Assembly: GCA_963815375.1 (NCBI GenBank)
Contig: CAWFGX010000004.1
Location: forward strand, 496,001 to 560,000
DNA length: 64,000 nucleotides
Direction: 5' to 3'
Origin: JASHPR01 sp963815375
GTDB taxonomy: Bacteria > Actinomycetota > Actinomycetes > Streptosporangiales > Streptosporangiaceae
Shown here: positions 25,720 to 33,780 of the stretch, one piece after another
Position numbering within the stretch: position 1 is the first letter of the stretch
Layout: every line of letters starts with the position of its first letter
Made by a program: the position numbers and the translations under genes
The notes under the pieces: model-generated
The model's input: the letters and a program-made list of their open reading frames with translations, nothing else
Database searches by the model: none
Told to the model about the DNA's origin: nothing

Positions 25720-28218
25720 TTAGCGGCCGGCCTGGGCAACGACGGCGGCCCACTCGTCCAGCAGAGCCTGGGCCGAGTCCTCATCAGAACCCTCGGCCCA
25801 CAGGTGGGTGACGGCCTCGGACGGGTCCGGCAGGACCAGGATCCAGCTGCCGTCGGGTCCTTCCACCCGCACGCCGTCGGTGGTATCGACGACGCGGTCC
25901 CCCGCCGCCTCCACCACGGTCCGCATCACACTGCCCTTCGCGGCCCACGGTGTTGGCATGGAACGCTTCAGCAGGTGCACGGCCGGGATCCTGCCGTCGA
26001 TCTGGCTCAGGCTAAGCCGGGTCCTCGCGACCAGGCCGAGCAGCCGCGCGAACGCGGCGATCCCGTCGATGCAGCGGGAGAACTCGGGGATCACGAACCC
26101 GCCGCGTCCGTCGGCGGCGAAGATGACGTCCCCGGCAGCGGTGGCCTCGTAGATGCCGTGCAGCGACGTGGGTGTCCAGTCGATCTGGACGCCGTGGAAC
26201 TCGGCTACCCGGGCGGCGACCCTGGTAGTCGTCACCGGCAGCGCGGCCCGCCCGCTCCGCCTCTCAGCCGCGATCAGGTCCATCACAACGAGCAGCGCCC
26301 GCTCGTCGCTGACCAGGGCGCCCTTCTCGTCGACCAGCGTGATCCGTTCCCCTACCGGGTCAAACCGGACGCCGAAAGCAGCCCGGGATGAGGAGACAAG
26401 CTCAGCGAGCCTGTGCATGCCCGCGCGGATCTGGGCCAGCGACTGCGTCGGCGACGCCTCGTCCAGGCGGTTGTTGACGGTGAGGACATCCACGCCGACC
26501 CGGCCGAGCAGGGCCGGCAGCACCAGGGACGCGGTCCCGCCAGCGCAGTCGGCGACTATCTTCAGCCCGGCACCCCGGACGCCCTGCATATTGATGCTGC
26601 GCAGCAGCTCGTGGGTGTAGGCCTCGACCACGCGCGAGGAATAGCTCAGCTCAGCGATCTCACCGGGGAACGCCCGCCGGTACTCCTGCCGGGAGAAGAC
26701 CCGTTCCAGCTTGCGCTGCGCTGCCGGGGACATGTCAGCGCCGTCGGAGTTCAGGAAGATGATGTCGATGGACTGGGGGTCGCCCGGCGTGGTCCGCAGC
26801 GCAACCCCGCCACTGTACTCGCTGCGTGCGGTCTCGAACCGGGCCACGGGCAGCGGCTGGGCTTCCAGGTCCACGACGTTGATGGCGCTGGCGTTGAGCG
26901 CCCCGTGCACCGCGCGCTTCAGCGCCCGCGCCGCCCGCGACACGTCACGGGAGGTGGTGACCGTCGTTCCCTTCTTCAGCGTGGTGGCGTAGGCGCTGGC
27001 CAGCCGGACGCAGAGTTCCGGCGTGATCTCGACGTTGACCAGGCCGGACACGCCGCGCGGGCCGAACAGCGTCCGCTGGCCGCGGGACTCCCAGATCACG
27101 CTGGTGTTCACGACGGCGCCGGCCTCTATCGTCTTGAACGGGTACACCTTCACGCCCGCCGACAGGTACGCCTCGGGCTCGATCACGCACTCGTCCCCGA
27201 CGACGGCGGACTCCTCGATCCGGACCGAGCGCATCACGTCGGTGTTCCGGCCGATCACGCAGCCGCGCAGAGTAGCTCCCTGACCTATGTAGACGTTGTT
27301 GTGCACCACAGCGCGGTGCAGGAACGCGCCCTCCTTGACGACCACGTTGTTGCCCACGACGGTGAACTCGCGAAGCTGGGCGCCGGCCTCGATCTTGGCG
27401 TAGTCGCCGATAGCCAGAGGGCCTGTGAGCACAGCGTCCGGGTCGACCTCAGCACCCTCGGCCACCCAGACACCCGGCGACATCTCGAACCCGTCGATTG
27501 TCGCCTCTACCCGCCCGGCCAGCACGTCGGCCTGGGCCTTCAGGTAGCTCTCGTGGGTGCCGACATCCTCCCAGTAACCGTCGGCCACCCAGCCGTAGAG
27601 GGGTGCGCCGCGCTCGAGCAGGCGCGGGAAGATGTCCCCTGACCAGTCGGCAACCTCGCCCGGCGCGACCTCAGCCAGCACCTCGGGCTCCATCACGTAG
27701 ATGCCGGTGTTGACTGTGTCCGAGAACACCTGCCCCCACGTGGGCTTCTCCAGGAAGCGCTGGATCCGGCCATCGTCGTCCACGATGATGATGCCGAACT
27801 CCAGCGGGTCAGGCACCTGGGTGAGCCCGACGGTCACCAGGGCACCGCTCTCCTTGTGGAAGCGGACGAGCTCGGACAGGTCGATGTCGGTGAGCGCGTC
27901 GCCCGAGATGACTAGGAATGGCTGGTCCCGCAGCGCGTCCTCGGCGTTCTTCACGCTGCCGGCCGTGCCGAGCGGCGCCTCCTCGGTGGCGTACTGCAGA
28001 GTCATCCCGAAGTCCTCGCCGTCGCCGAAGTAGTTGCGGACCATCGAGGCGAGGAACTGCACTGTGACCACGGTCTCGTCGAACCCGTGCCGGCGAAGCA
28101 GCCGCAGCACGTGCTCCATGATCGGGCGGTTGACGACAGGCAGCATCGGCTTTGGCTGGCTAGCGGTTATCGGGCGGAGCCTGGTTCCTTCTCCGCCCGC
28201 CATGACGACCGCTTTCAC
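25720..28218 (-). CDS. GDP-mannose pyrophosphorylase / degenerate phosphomannomutase fusion
   Basis: The 832-residue protein has three parts. Residues 1-235 are a sugar-nucleotide transferase (VVMAGGEGTRLRPITASQPKPM; EFGIIIVDDDGRI; NTGIYVMEPEV). Residues about 245-370 are left-handed beta-helix hexapeptide repeats. Residues about 380-832 are a phosphohexomutase-like region. In that region the serine loop, TASHNP in active enzymes, reads ALRTTPGDPQS, so the catalytic phosphoserine is missing. This is the layout of actinobacterial mannose-1-phosphate guanylyltransferases, which supply GDP-mannose for envelope glycans. Its ATG overlaps the cardiolipin synthase stop by 4 nt. It closes the six-gene operon. 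Confidence 0.88.
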   Translation of the reverse strand: MKAVVMAGGEGTRLRPITASQPKPMLPVVNRPIMEHVLRLLRRHGFDETVVTVQFLASMVRNYFGDGEDFGMTLQYATEEAPLGTAGSVKNAEDALRDQPFLVISGDALTDIDLSELVRFHKESGALVTVGLTQVPDPLEFGIIIVDDDGRIQRFLEKPTWGQVFSDTVNTGIYVMEPEVLAEVAPGEVADWSGDIFPRLLERGAPLYGWVADGYWEDVGTHESYLKAQADVLAGRVEATIDGFEMSPGVWVAEGAEVDPDAVLTGPLAIGDYAKIEAGAQLREFTVVGNNVVVKEGAFLHRAVVHNNVYIGQGATLRGCVIGRNTDVMRSVRIEESAVVGDECVIEPEAYLSAGVKVYPFKTIEAGAVVNTSVIWESRGQRTLFGPRGVSGLVNVEITPELCVRLASAYATTLKKGTTVTTSRDVSRAARALKRAVHGALNASAINVVDLEAQPLPVARFETARSEYSGGVALRTTPGDPQSIDIIFLNSDGADMSPAAQRKLERVFSRQEYRRAFPGEIAELSYSSRVVEAYTHELLRSINMQGVRGAGLKIVADCAGGTASLVLPALLGRVGVDVLTVNNRLDEASPTQSLAQIRAGMHRLAELVSSSRAAFGVRFDPVGERITLVDEKGALVSDERALLVVMDLIAAERRSGRAALPVTTTRVAARVAEFHGVQIDWTPTSLHGIYEATAAGDVIFAADGRGGFVIPEFSRCIDGIAAFARLLGLVARTRLSLSQIDGRIPAVHLLKRSMPTPWAAKGSVMRTVVEAAGDRVVDTTDGVRVEGPDGSWILVLPDPSEAVTHLWAEGSDEDSAQALLDEWAAVVAQAGR

Positions 28219-28967
28219 TGCTGGTCAGCCTCCCTGTCTGCCTCCCGATGTGCCTGACTCCCGCGACCCTGAACGAGGCGTCGTGCCTGCTCTGCGTACA
28301 GCAGGCCAGCGCACCAGTACAGTGCACTTCCCCAGATGGCAAACGCCCAACCGGCAATTCTGGCGATCTGTGCGTAGCTGGTCGGGTGTGACCCAAGGAA
28401 CAGCAGCGGGAAGGCATAGAACAGGGCCAGCGTCGCGGTCTTGCCGACAAAGCTCACCTGCAGCGGCTCATAGGAGTGCCGCCGCAGCACCATGAGCACA
28501 ACGGCGAGCATGAGCTCGCGGGCGGCCAGTGCCCCGACCAGCCACCACGGGATGATCGAGCGGACCGCCAGCGCGATGACGGTGGCCGCGATGTAGAGGC
28601 GGTCGGCGGCCGGGTCCAGCATCTGGCCCAGCCTGCTCTGCTGATTCAGCGCACGGGCGATCTTGCCGTCGAGCCAGTCCGACGCCCCGGCCGCGATCAG
28701 CAGCCCGACGGCCCACCAGTCCCCCGCCTGGCTGCGGAGCCCCAGGACCAGCCACAAGAAGACCGGCACGCCCGCCAGGCGGGTCACGCTGATGGCGTTG
28801 GGAATCGTGACAACGCGCGACTGCGGGTCCCGGGCGGCCCGGTCCCGCTCCGGCTTCGCGGTCCGGCCTCGCTGCACGCCGGTCACGGTTGCGCGGCCTC
28901 CCCCGGCACGCTCATCGTCGGCACCACCCGCCCCCGCTTTCGTCCCGGCCTGCTCAAGCCCCGACAT
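28215..28967 (-). CDS. CDP-alcohol phosphatidyltransferase, eukaryotic-type cardiolipin synthase
   Basis: The 250-residue membrane enzyme has the CDP-alcohol phosphatidyltransferase motif D-x2-DG-x2-AR-x8-G-x3-D-x3-D, seen as SDWLDGKIARALNQQSRLG then QMLDPAADR. Five or six hydrophobic segments follow or flank it (for example IYIAATVIALAVRSIIPWW). It is preceded by a charged ~45-residue tail. In Streptomyces the gene beside the mannose-1-phosphate guanylyltransferase encodes the CDP-DAG-using cardiolipin synthase, so the same role is likely. Phosphatidylglycerophosphate synthase is an alternative. It starts within the ACP stop (TAATG) and overlaps the following gene by 4 nt. Confidence 0.8.
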   Translation of the reverse strand: MSGLEQAGTKAGAGGADDERAGGGRATVTGVQRGRTAKPERDRAARDPQSRVVTIPNAISVTRLAGVPVFLWLVLGLRSQAGDWWAVGLLIAAGASDWLDGKIARALNQQSRLGQMLDPAADRLYIAATVIALAVRSIIPWWLVGALAARELMLAVVLMVLRRHSYEPLQVSFVGKTATLALFYAFPLLFLGSHPTSYAQIARIAGWAFAIWGSALYWCAGLLYAEQARRLVQGRGSQAHREADREADQQ

Positions 28968-29263
28968 TACCTGTCCTTTAATTCACGGCGTGCCTGCAGG
29001 AAAGCTGTCAGGGTGCCCAGCGTGGCCAGCGAGTCGAGGTTGAGGTCCTCGTCGGCGACATCGACGCCGAAGCGCCGCTCGACCTCACGCAGCAGCAGCG
29101 TGCCTGCCAGCGAATCCAGGCCGACACCGGCCCCGAACAGCGGGGTCTGGGCGCTGGTGTGCAGCAGCTCTTCGCGCCCGGTGACCTGCGCGAGGACCTC
29201 GCGAAGCTCGGCGAGCACCGCGCGGTCCTCACCGTCGTCGGGGGCCGGGACGCCGTTCACCAC
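28967..29263 (-). CDS. acyl carrier protein-like protein
   Basis: The 98-residue protein has the phosphopantetheine attachment motif GVGLDSLAGTLLLREVERR, with Ser at about position 51, and a helix pattern like FGVDVADEDLNLDSLATLGTL. It differs in detail from fatty-acid ACPs (GVGLDSL in place of GxDSL plus VE) and no fatty-acid genes are nearby. It overlaps the FkbH-like gene by 7 nt. FkbH-type proteins load a glycerate-derived unit onto a stand-alone ACP, so this ACP is the likely partner. Confidence 0.85.
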   Translation of the reverse strand: MVNGVPAPDDGEDRAVLAELREVLAQVTGREELLHTSAQTPLFGAGVGLDSLAGTLLLREVERRFGVDVADEDLNLDSLATLGTLTAFLQARRELKDR

Positions 29264-30312
29264 TCGTCCGGGGCGCTCACCCAGCCGGGCAGCGGCTCCG
29301 GCTGCTGCCCGGAGAGGGGCCTGGTGAACACCGCGGACCGGACTGGCGAGCCGCTGTGTTCACCAGGCTGCGCCGCACGGAAGCCCGCTCTGGCCAGGGC
29401 CAGCCGCAGCGGCACGTTGCGCTGGCTGACCATGCAGGGCACGGCCAGTTCGGCTGCGCCCTCGCGTACCGCTGACCGCATGAGCCATGCCAGCAGGGCC
29501 TCGATCACGCCGCGTCCCATCGCCCGGCACGACATCATCAGCAGCGTGACCGTCCAGGTGTCACCAGAGCCGGGCACAGTCACACTGGCGCCGACGATGC
29601 CGTCGTCGCCGAACCTGTCTGACAGGCGCACTGCCGCTACCCGGCTCGCCGGGGAGCTGACAAGGGCGCGCAGCTCTGCCTCGGGCACAGCCTCGCCGCG
29701 GGTGTTGAACTGGTGGGTGCGCACGGAGAGCTCGTGCAGCCGCGGCCCGTCCGCCTGGACCGCGTGGGCAATCGTCATCTGCGTGGCGCTACAGGCGAGG
29801 AAATCGTCGGGGGACCCGGGGAACGCGCGCGCCTCAGCCAGCCTGCGCTGCCGCGCGGCGTACATCTCGCCGCGGCGGCGCGCCTCCGGCGTGACGGTCG
29901 AAGGGCTGAATTCCGGCCAGCCGACGGCGTCGTTCATGTCCTCCGGCGACAGAACGAGCACTTGCGGCAGCGCGAACGAGACTTCCGCCCGCTCGTAAGG
30001 GTCGTCGTCCACGAACGCCACCGCGTCGGCCGCCAGGCCCAGGTCTGCCATGATCCGCTGGACCGAGTCCGACTTGCGGCCCCAGCCGCACTCCGTGGCT
30101 GCGAACTGCAGGCCGGTCACCTTCGCTGCGTGCTCAGCTGCTTCCGGCGGGTTCTTGCTGGCCACGGCGTGGATGATGCCCCGGCCGCCCAGCTCGGCGG
30201 CGGCGGCCAGCATGGCCGGGTCCGCTGCCGGGGGCTGCTGCGCCGTCTCCAGGTACACCCCGGACAGGAGCGTGCTGTCGAGGTCCCAGATCACGCACTT
30301 GACCATCGTCAC
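29257..30312 (-). CDS. FkbH-like HAD-IIIC protein with C-terminal GNAT-like domain
   Basis: The 351-residue protein begins with the HAD nucleophile motif VIWDLDSTLLSG. It then has HAVASKNPPEAAEHA (the S/T motif with Lys nearby) and DAVAFVDDDPYERAEV (motif IV). Residues about 170-330 resemble a GNAT fold (QFNTRGEAVP, then LMMSCRAMGRGVIEALLAWL). This two-domain layout is that of FkbH, which takes glyceryl phosphate from 1,3-bisphosphoglycerate onto an ACP in polyketide pathways. The ACP gene follows directly, but there is no polyketide synthase here. The glyceryl role is therefore inference from family and neighbour. Confidence 0.82.
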   Translation of the reverse strand: MTMVKCVIWDLDSTLLSGVYLETAQQPPAADPAMLAAAAELGGRGIIHAVASKNPPEAAEHAAKVTGLQFAATECGWGRKSDSVQRIMADLGLAADAVAFVDDDPYERAEVSFALPQVLVLSPEDMNDAVGWPEFSPSTVTPEARRRGEMYAARQRRLAEARAFPGSPDDFLACSATQMTIAHAVQADGPRLHELSVRTHQFNTRGEAVPEAELRALVSSPASRVAAVRLSDRFGDDGIVGASVTVPGSGDTWTVTLLMMSCRAMGRGVIEALLAWLMRSAVREGAAELAVPCMVSQRNVPLRLALARAGFRAAQPGEHSGSPVRSAVFTRPLSGQQPEPLPGWVSAPDEW

Positions 30313-30842
30313 CGGGCGCTGCTCTCCCCCAGATCCCGCTTTTCCATGGTCAGGTGAGTCGCCTCGAAGCCGAACTTCCGGTACAGCGCCCGCATACCGA
30401 GGTTCCGCGCGTGCACCTTGCCGGTCAGCTGCCGAATTCCCGCCTCGCGCGCTGCGTCCAGCACCGCCGCGAGCAGCAGCTCCCCGATCTGGCTGCGGCC
30501 GGGCACGTCGGCGACGGCCAGCGACCTGAAGTTGCCGTACCGGGCCCCGGTGAGCGAGTTCGTCCGGCCTGACAGCCAGGCCCAGCCGAGCGGATCGCCC
30601 GGCGCTGCCGCAACTCCGGACTCGCCTTCAGCGGGCGGCGTCACGGCGACCAGTGTGACCTCACCTGGAGCACCCAGCGCGCCCGCGACCCGCTTACGGT
30701 GCAGGCCAGCGTCGGTGACCGCATCGTCGCCAAACGATATCCGGGCGATCTCAACCTCGAACCCGGCGATCGCATCGAGGTCTTCAGCCTGAGCCTGCCG
30801 GATCAGGTACGCGGGCAGGCCGGAGCCTGAGGGCCGGGTCAT
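30309..30842 (-). CDS. GNAT-family N-acetyltransferase
   Basis: The 177-residue protein has the GNAT fold: IRQAQAEDLDAIAGFEVEIA at the N-terminus, WAWLSGRTNSLTGARYGNF, then RSLAVADVPGRSQIGELLLA (the acetyl-CoA-binding region) and NLGMRALYRKFGFEATHLTMEK at the end. The ATG at 30842 overlaps the BpsA-like stop by 4 nt. The upstream frame is antisense-like Arg/Pro-rich sequence. Its position between a polyamine synthase and an FkbH/ACP pair suggests it may acetylate an amine made in the pathway. Sequence alone cannot name the substrate. Confidence 0.82.
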   Translation of the reverse strand: MTRPSGSGLPAYLIRQAQAEDLDAIAGFEVEIARISFGDDAVTDAGLHRKRVAGALGAPGEVTLVAVTPPAEGESGVAAAPGDPLGWAWLSGRTNSLTGARYGNFRSLAVADVPGRSQIGELLLAAVLDAAREAGIRQLTGKVHARNLGMRALYRKFGFEATHLTMEKRDLGESSAR

Positions 30843-32008
30843 CGCCTGGTCAGCCGCTGCTGCAGCGGCATCGGGCGGAAGACAGTCCCGCCGCATTGAG
30901 GGCAGCCCGCTGCCTGCAGCGCGGCGATCCGCGGCCAGGTGCTGCCCGGTCCCACCTGGTGCACGGCGCGGCAGCCGGCGCACCGGTACGGCCGCGGGAT
31001 GCTTCTGGTGTCCGCCGTGTACAGCGGCCCCGAGAATTCCCCGTCGACCAGCGGTTTCGTCGCTGCGGTGCTGCGCAGGTGGTACAGGTGACTGGTGCCG
31101 GCCAGGATGCCCGCGCCCAGGTACTCGTTGAAGCCTGGCCACAGCCCGCGCACAGTCAGGCCCATCGAGCCGATCAGCTCCTGGGTGCGCAGGGTCTCGT
31201 CCGGCCTGCGCGCGCCGAAGGAGAAGAACACGTGGCGGCCCGGCTCGGGAGCCAGGCCAGCCACCGCACGGGACAGGAACAGCTCAGCGCCGGCGACCGT
31301 GTAGGGCGGGTCGGTGCACGCCACGTCGAACCCGGCGGCCAGGCCACCGGGCAGGGGACGGCGCAGGTCATGCTCGATCAGCTCGGCGGTAATGCCCGTG
31401 CCCGAGATCTCCCTGGCTGCCCAGGCCAGTACGTCAGGATCGGAGTCGACCACGGCCAGCCGCTCGATCTGGGCCTCTATGCCAAGCACGGCAGCGAACG
31501 CCGCAATCGCCACCGAGATGAGGTCGTCGTCGCCCAGCAGCAGAATCTTCCGGCCAGCCAGGGCCCCGGCCTCATGCATCCGCAGCACCCGCCGGATCTT
31601 CGTTCCGACAGAGCAGTGGGTCTGGTCCAGCTCCGGTTTTGCGGCGGGAGCCCCGGCGGCCGACAGGTCCAGGCGCGCGGCCAGCTCGGCGAGCGCTTCC
31701 GGGACCACGAGCCCGCTGCCCCCGCAGCACGGGCACACCGCCGTGACGTCCGGATGCACGCCGGCCAGCAGGTCACGGCCTGCCGGGGTCAGCCGCACCG
31801 GCCGGGCCTGGTCAACCACGCCGTGACGGCGCAGCTCGTTGCAGACCGCCGCGACGATCGGGACCGGCAGTTCGGCCATCCGGCTGACATCGCGGACCGC
31901 GACCGGTTCGTTGCGGGCAATCACACGAAGAACATCCCCGACGCCGGAACGTCCCTCGGCCAGCTGCACGGCCGACGCGACGTCGGCGATGACTGAGTCC
32001 ATGTCCAT
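30839..32008 (-). CDS. bpsA: BpsA-like bis(aminopropyl)spermidine synthase-family protein
   Basis: The 389-residue protein has an N-terminal winged-helix-like region (LAEGRSGVGDVLRVI; MAELPVPIVAAVCNELRRHG). It then has a Cys-pair HPDVTAVCPCCGGSG, a Rossmann domain with GRKILLLGDDDLISVAIAAF, and VACTDPPYTVAGAELFLSRA. The GDDDL and DPPYT motifs are diagnostic of BpsA, the branched-chain polyamine synthase (DUF43). BpsA adds aminopropyl groups from decarboxylated SAM to spermidine. A C-terminal zinc-like region (PYRCAGCRAVH; CPQCGGTVF) extends beyond the archaeal enzyme. The start at 32008 (MDMDSV) is preferred because the upstream ATG at 32116 would overlap divergent speD. Confidence 0.85.
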   Translation of the reverse strand: MDMDSVIADVASAVQLAEGRSGVGDVLRVIARNEPVAVRDVSRMAELPVPIVAAVCNELRRHGVVDQARPVRLTPAGRDLLAGVHPDVTAVCPCCGGSGLVVPEALAELAARLDLSAAGAPAAKPELDQTHCSVGTKIRRVLRMHEAGALAGRKILLLGDDDLISVAIAAFAAVLGIEAQIERLAVVDSDPDVLAWAAREISGTGITAELIEHDLRRPLPGGLAAGFDVACTDPPYTVAGAELFLSRAVAGLAPEPGRHVFFSFGARRPDETLRTQELIGSMGLTVRGLWPGFNEYLGAGILAGTSHLYHLRSTAATKPLVDGEFSGPLYTADTRSIPRPYRCAGCRAVHQVGPGSTWPRIAALQAAGCPQCGGTVFRPMPLQQRLTRR

Positions 32009-32105
32009 TGTGCTAGGTCTGTGCCATATCTCGGATCCGCTGGTCGGCGCGGCCGGGCGGTCGCCCTCATCGGCGCAGCCGCTCCGTGCGGTATTCTCCC
32101 ACATC
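32009..32105. promoter_or_regulatory. 97-bp divergent promoter region of speD and the BpsA-led operon
   Basis: Two divergent genes of one biochemical route share this space, so co-regulation is likely. A TATTCT at 32092-32097 ends 8 nt before the speD ATG, compatible with leaderless transcription. Neither start has a clear Shine-Dalgarno sequence. Confidence 0.5.
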
Positions 32106-32513
32106 ATGCCGGGCATCGAGGCGGCGAGCAGGTCCGCTCAGGAGCGTCGGCAGCAGGCAGCCCCGCCCAAGCTGCTGTACGCGGTTGACGGCATGCTCAC
32201 TCCCGCCTCCCCCGTGACCGACGTGTCGCGGCTGACCACGCTGGCCACCGCCGCGGTCACCGCAGGCAACGGCCACGTGCTGGACGTGAGCCACGTCATC
32301 TTCCCGAACGGCGCGATCACGCTGGTGCTCATCCTCGCCGAGTCTCACCTGAGCATTCATACCTGGCCAGAGGAGCAGCTGATCGCGATCGACCTGTTCA
32401 GCTGCGGTGCGATCGACGGCGAGGCGGTGATCTCAGAACTGGCCCGCCTGCTGCTTCTGGAGAGGGTCTCGGTTCGGACGATGTCCCGCGGTCCGGCCCC
32501 CGGCGCTGCGTAA
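32106..32513 (+). CDS. speD: S-adenosylmethionine decarboxylase proenzyme
   Basis: The 135-residue prokaryotic-type SpeD is self-cleaving. LAESHLSIHTWPE contains the processing site before Ser80, which becomes the pyruvoyl cofactor. His85 and a later Cys in LFSCGAID are the usual conserved catalytic residues. It makes decarboxylated SAM, the aminopropyl donor for polyamine synthases. No spermidine synthase of the SpeE type is seen in the window, but the divergent BpsA-like gene uses the same donor. The ATG at 32106 gives the normal family length. The larger upstream frame would run into the other gene. Confidence 0.93.
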   Translation: MPGIEAASRSAQERRQQAAPPKLLYAVDGMLTPASPVTDVSRLTTLATAAVTAGNGHVLDVSHVIFPNGAITLVLILAESHLSIHTWPEEQLIAIDLFSCGAIDGEAVISELARLLLLERVSVRTMSRGPAPGAA

Positions 32514-32583
32514 CCGGATGTTCATCTAGTCACCTATTGTGACTTACGGTAGGGGACCTGCACGCGCTGTGAGCGGGGCACCG

Positions 32584-33696
32584 TCAGCCCCAGACCTCGG
32601 CGGCGGTCTCCACGATCAGGCGGAGCTTCGCATCCTGCTGGTCCCGGCTGAGCAGGTTGCCCTCTGCTGTCGAGGAAAAGCCGCACTGCGGTGACAGGCA
32701 CAGCTGGTCCAGCGGCACGTACCTGGCCGCCTCGTCGATCCGCCGCTTCAGCGCGTCCTTGCTCTCCAGCTCGCCGCGCTTGGTGGTAACCAGGCCGAGG
32801 ACCACCATCCGGCCCCTGGGCACGAACCGGAGCGGCTCGAAGCTGCCCGAGCGCTCGTCGTCGTACTCCAGGAAGAACCCGTCCACGCCGAGCTCACCGA
32901 ACACGGCCTCGGCCACGAAGTCGTAGCCGCCCTCGGCGACCCAGGAGGACCGGAAGTTGCCACGGCACATGTGCGTGGTGACCGTCATGCCCGGCGGCCT
33001 GCCCGCGAGCGCGTCGTTGATCAGCCGGATGTAACGCAGGTGCATGTGGTCGGCGTCCTCACCCCGGCCGGCGATGGCGGCGCGCTGCTCCGGGTCATTC
33101 AGGTAGGCGAGGCTGGTGTCGTCCATCTGCAGGTAGGTGCATCCAAGCTCACCGAGCCGGCGGACCTGCTCCGCGTACGCGGCCGACAGATCGGCCCAGA
33201 ACTGCTCTATGTCCGGGTAGACGGCCCGGTCGATCGACGCTGGCCCGCCGCGGTAGTGAACCATGCTCGGCGCCGGGATCGTCATTTTCGGTGTCGCTGC
33301 CCTGGCCGCGGACTGCAGGTAACGGAGGTCGTCAGCGAAGATCGTGCGGTCCAGCCGGACCTTGCCGTTCACGCGCGTCGCGGCCGGAGTGAACTCCACG
33401 TCGCCCCCTGCGTTGCGGAACCGCAGCTTCAGGTTGCTCGCTTCCTTGCTGACACCGCCCAGCTGGTAGATGAAATCCAGGTGCCAAGCGGTACGGCGGA
33501 ACTCACCGTCGGTGGCCGACTGCAGCCCGATGTCCTGCTGCCGGGCGACGACCTCGGTAATCGCCTTGTCTTCCGCTGCTCTCAGCTGCGCAGCGCCGAT
33601 CCGGCCCGAGGCGAACTCACCCCGCGCCACCTGCAGTTCCTGCGGGCGGAGCAGGCTGCCGACATGATCGGCCCGGAACGGCGGCGCCCTGCGCAT
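32584..33696 (-). CDS. cobalamin-independent methionine synthase-like protein (MetE C-terminal type)
   Basis: The 370-residue protein corresponds to the C-terminal catalytic barrel of MetE. It starts PPFRADHVGSLLRPQEL and has QMDDTSLAYLND, then zinc-ligand regions TTHMCRGNFRSSW and LCLSPQCGFSST. It lacks the N-terminal half of full MetE. YxjG/YxjH-like single-barrel proteins of this size methylate homocysteine or related thiols with an unsettled methyl donor. The ATG at 33696 is chosen because the conserved sequence begins there. It is divergent from ccdA across 84 bp. Confidence 0.8.
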   Translation of the reverse strand: MRRAPPFRADHVGSLLRPQELQVARGEFASGRIGAAQLRAAEDKAITEVVARQQDIGLQSATDGEFRRTAWHLDFIYQLGGVSKEASNLKLRFRNAGGDVEFTPAATRVNGKVRLDRTIFADDLRYLQSAARAATPKMTIPAPSMVHYRGGPASIDRAVYPDIEQFWADLSAAYAEQVRRLGELGCTYLQMDDTSLAYLNDPEQRAAIAGRGEDADHMHLRYIRLINDALAGRPPGMTVTTHMCRGNFRSSWVAEGGYDFVAEAVFGELGVDGFFLEYDDERSGSFEPLRFVPRGRMVVLGLVTTKRGELESKDALKRRIDEAARYVPLDQLCLSPQCGFSSTAEGNLLSRDQQDAKLRLIVETAAEVWG

Positions 33697-33780
33697 ACGG
33701 TCATCGTCGGGTTCACCGGCCGCACTCGTCAACGAGTACCTTGGGCGCATCTGGTCGCGTCGGGCGGCAAGGGGAGGACC

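Noticed and set aside
26413..27642. 409-residue plus-strand frame opposite the GDP-mannose pyrophosphorylase-like gene
   Set aside because: Shadow of a recognised gene. It is His/Arg/Gly-rich without conserved motifs.
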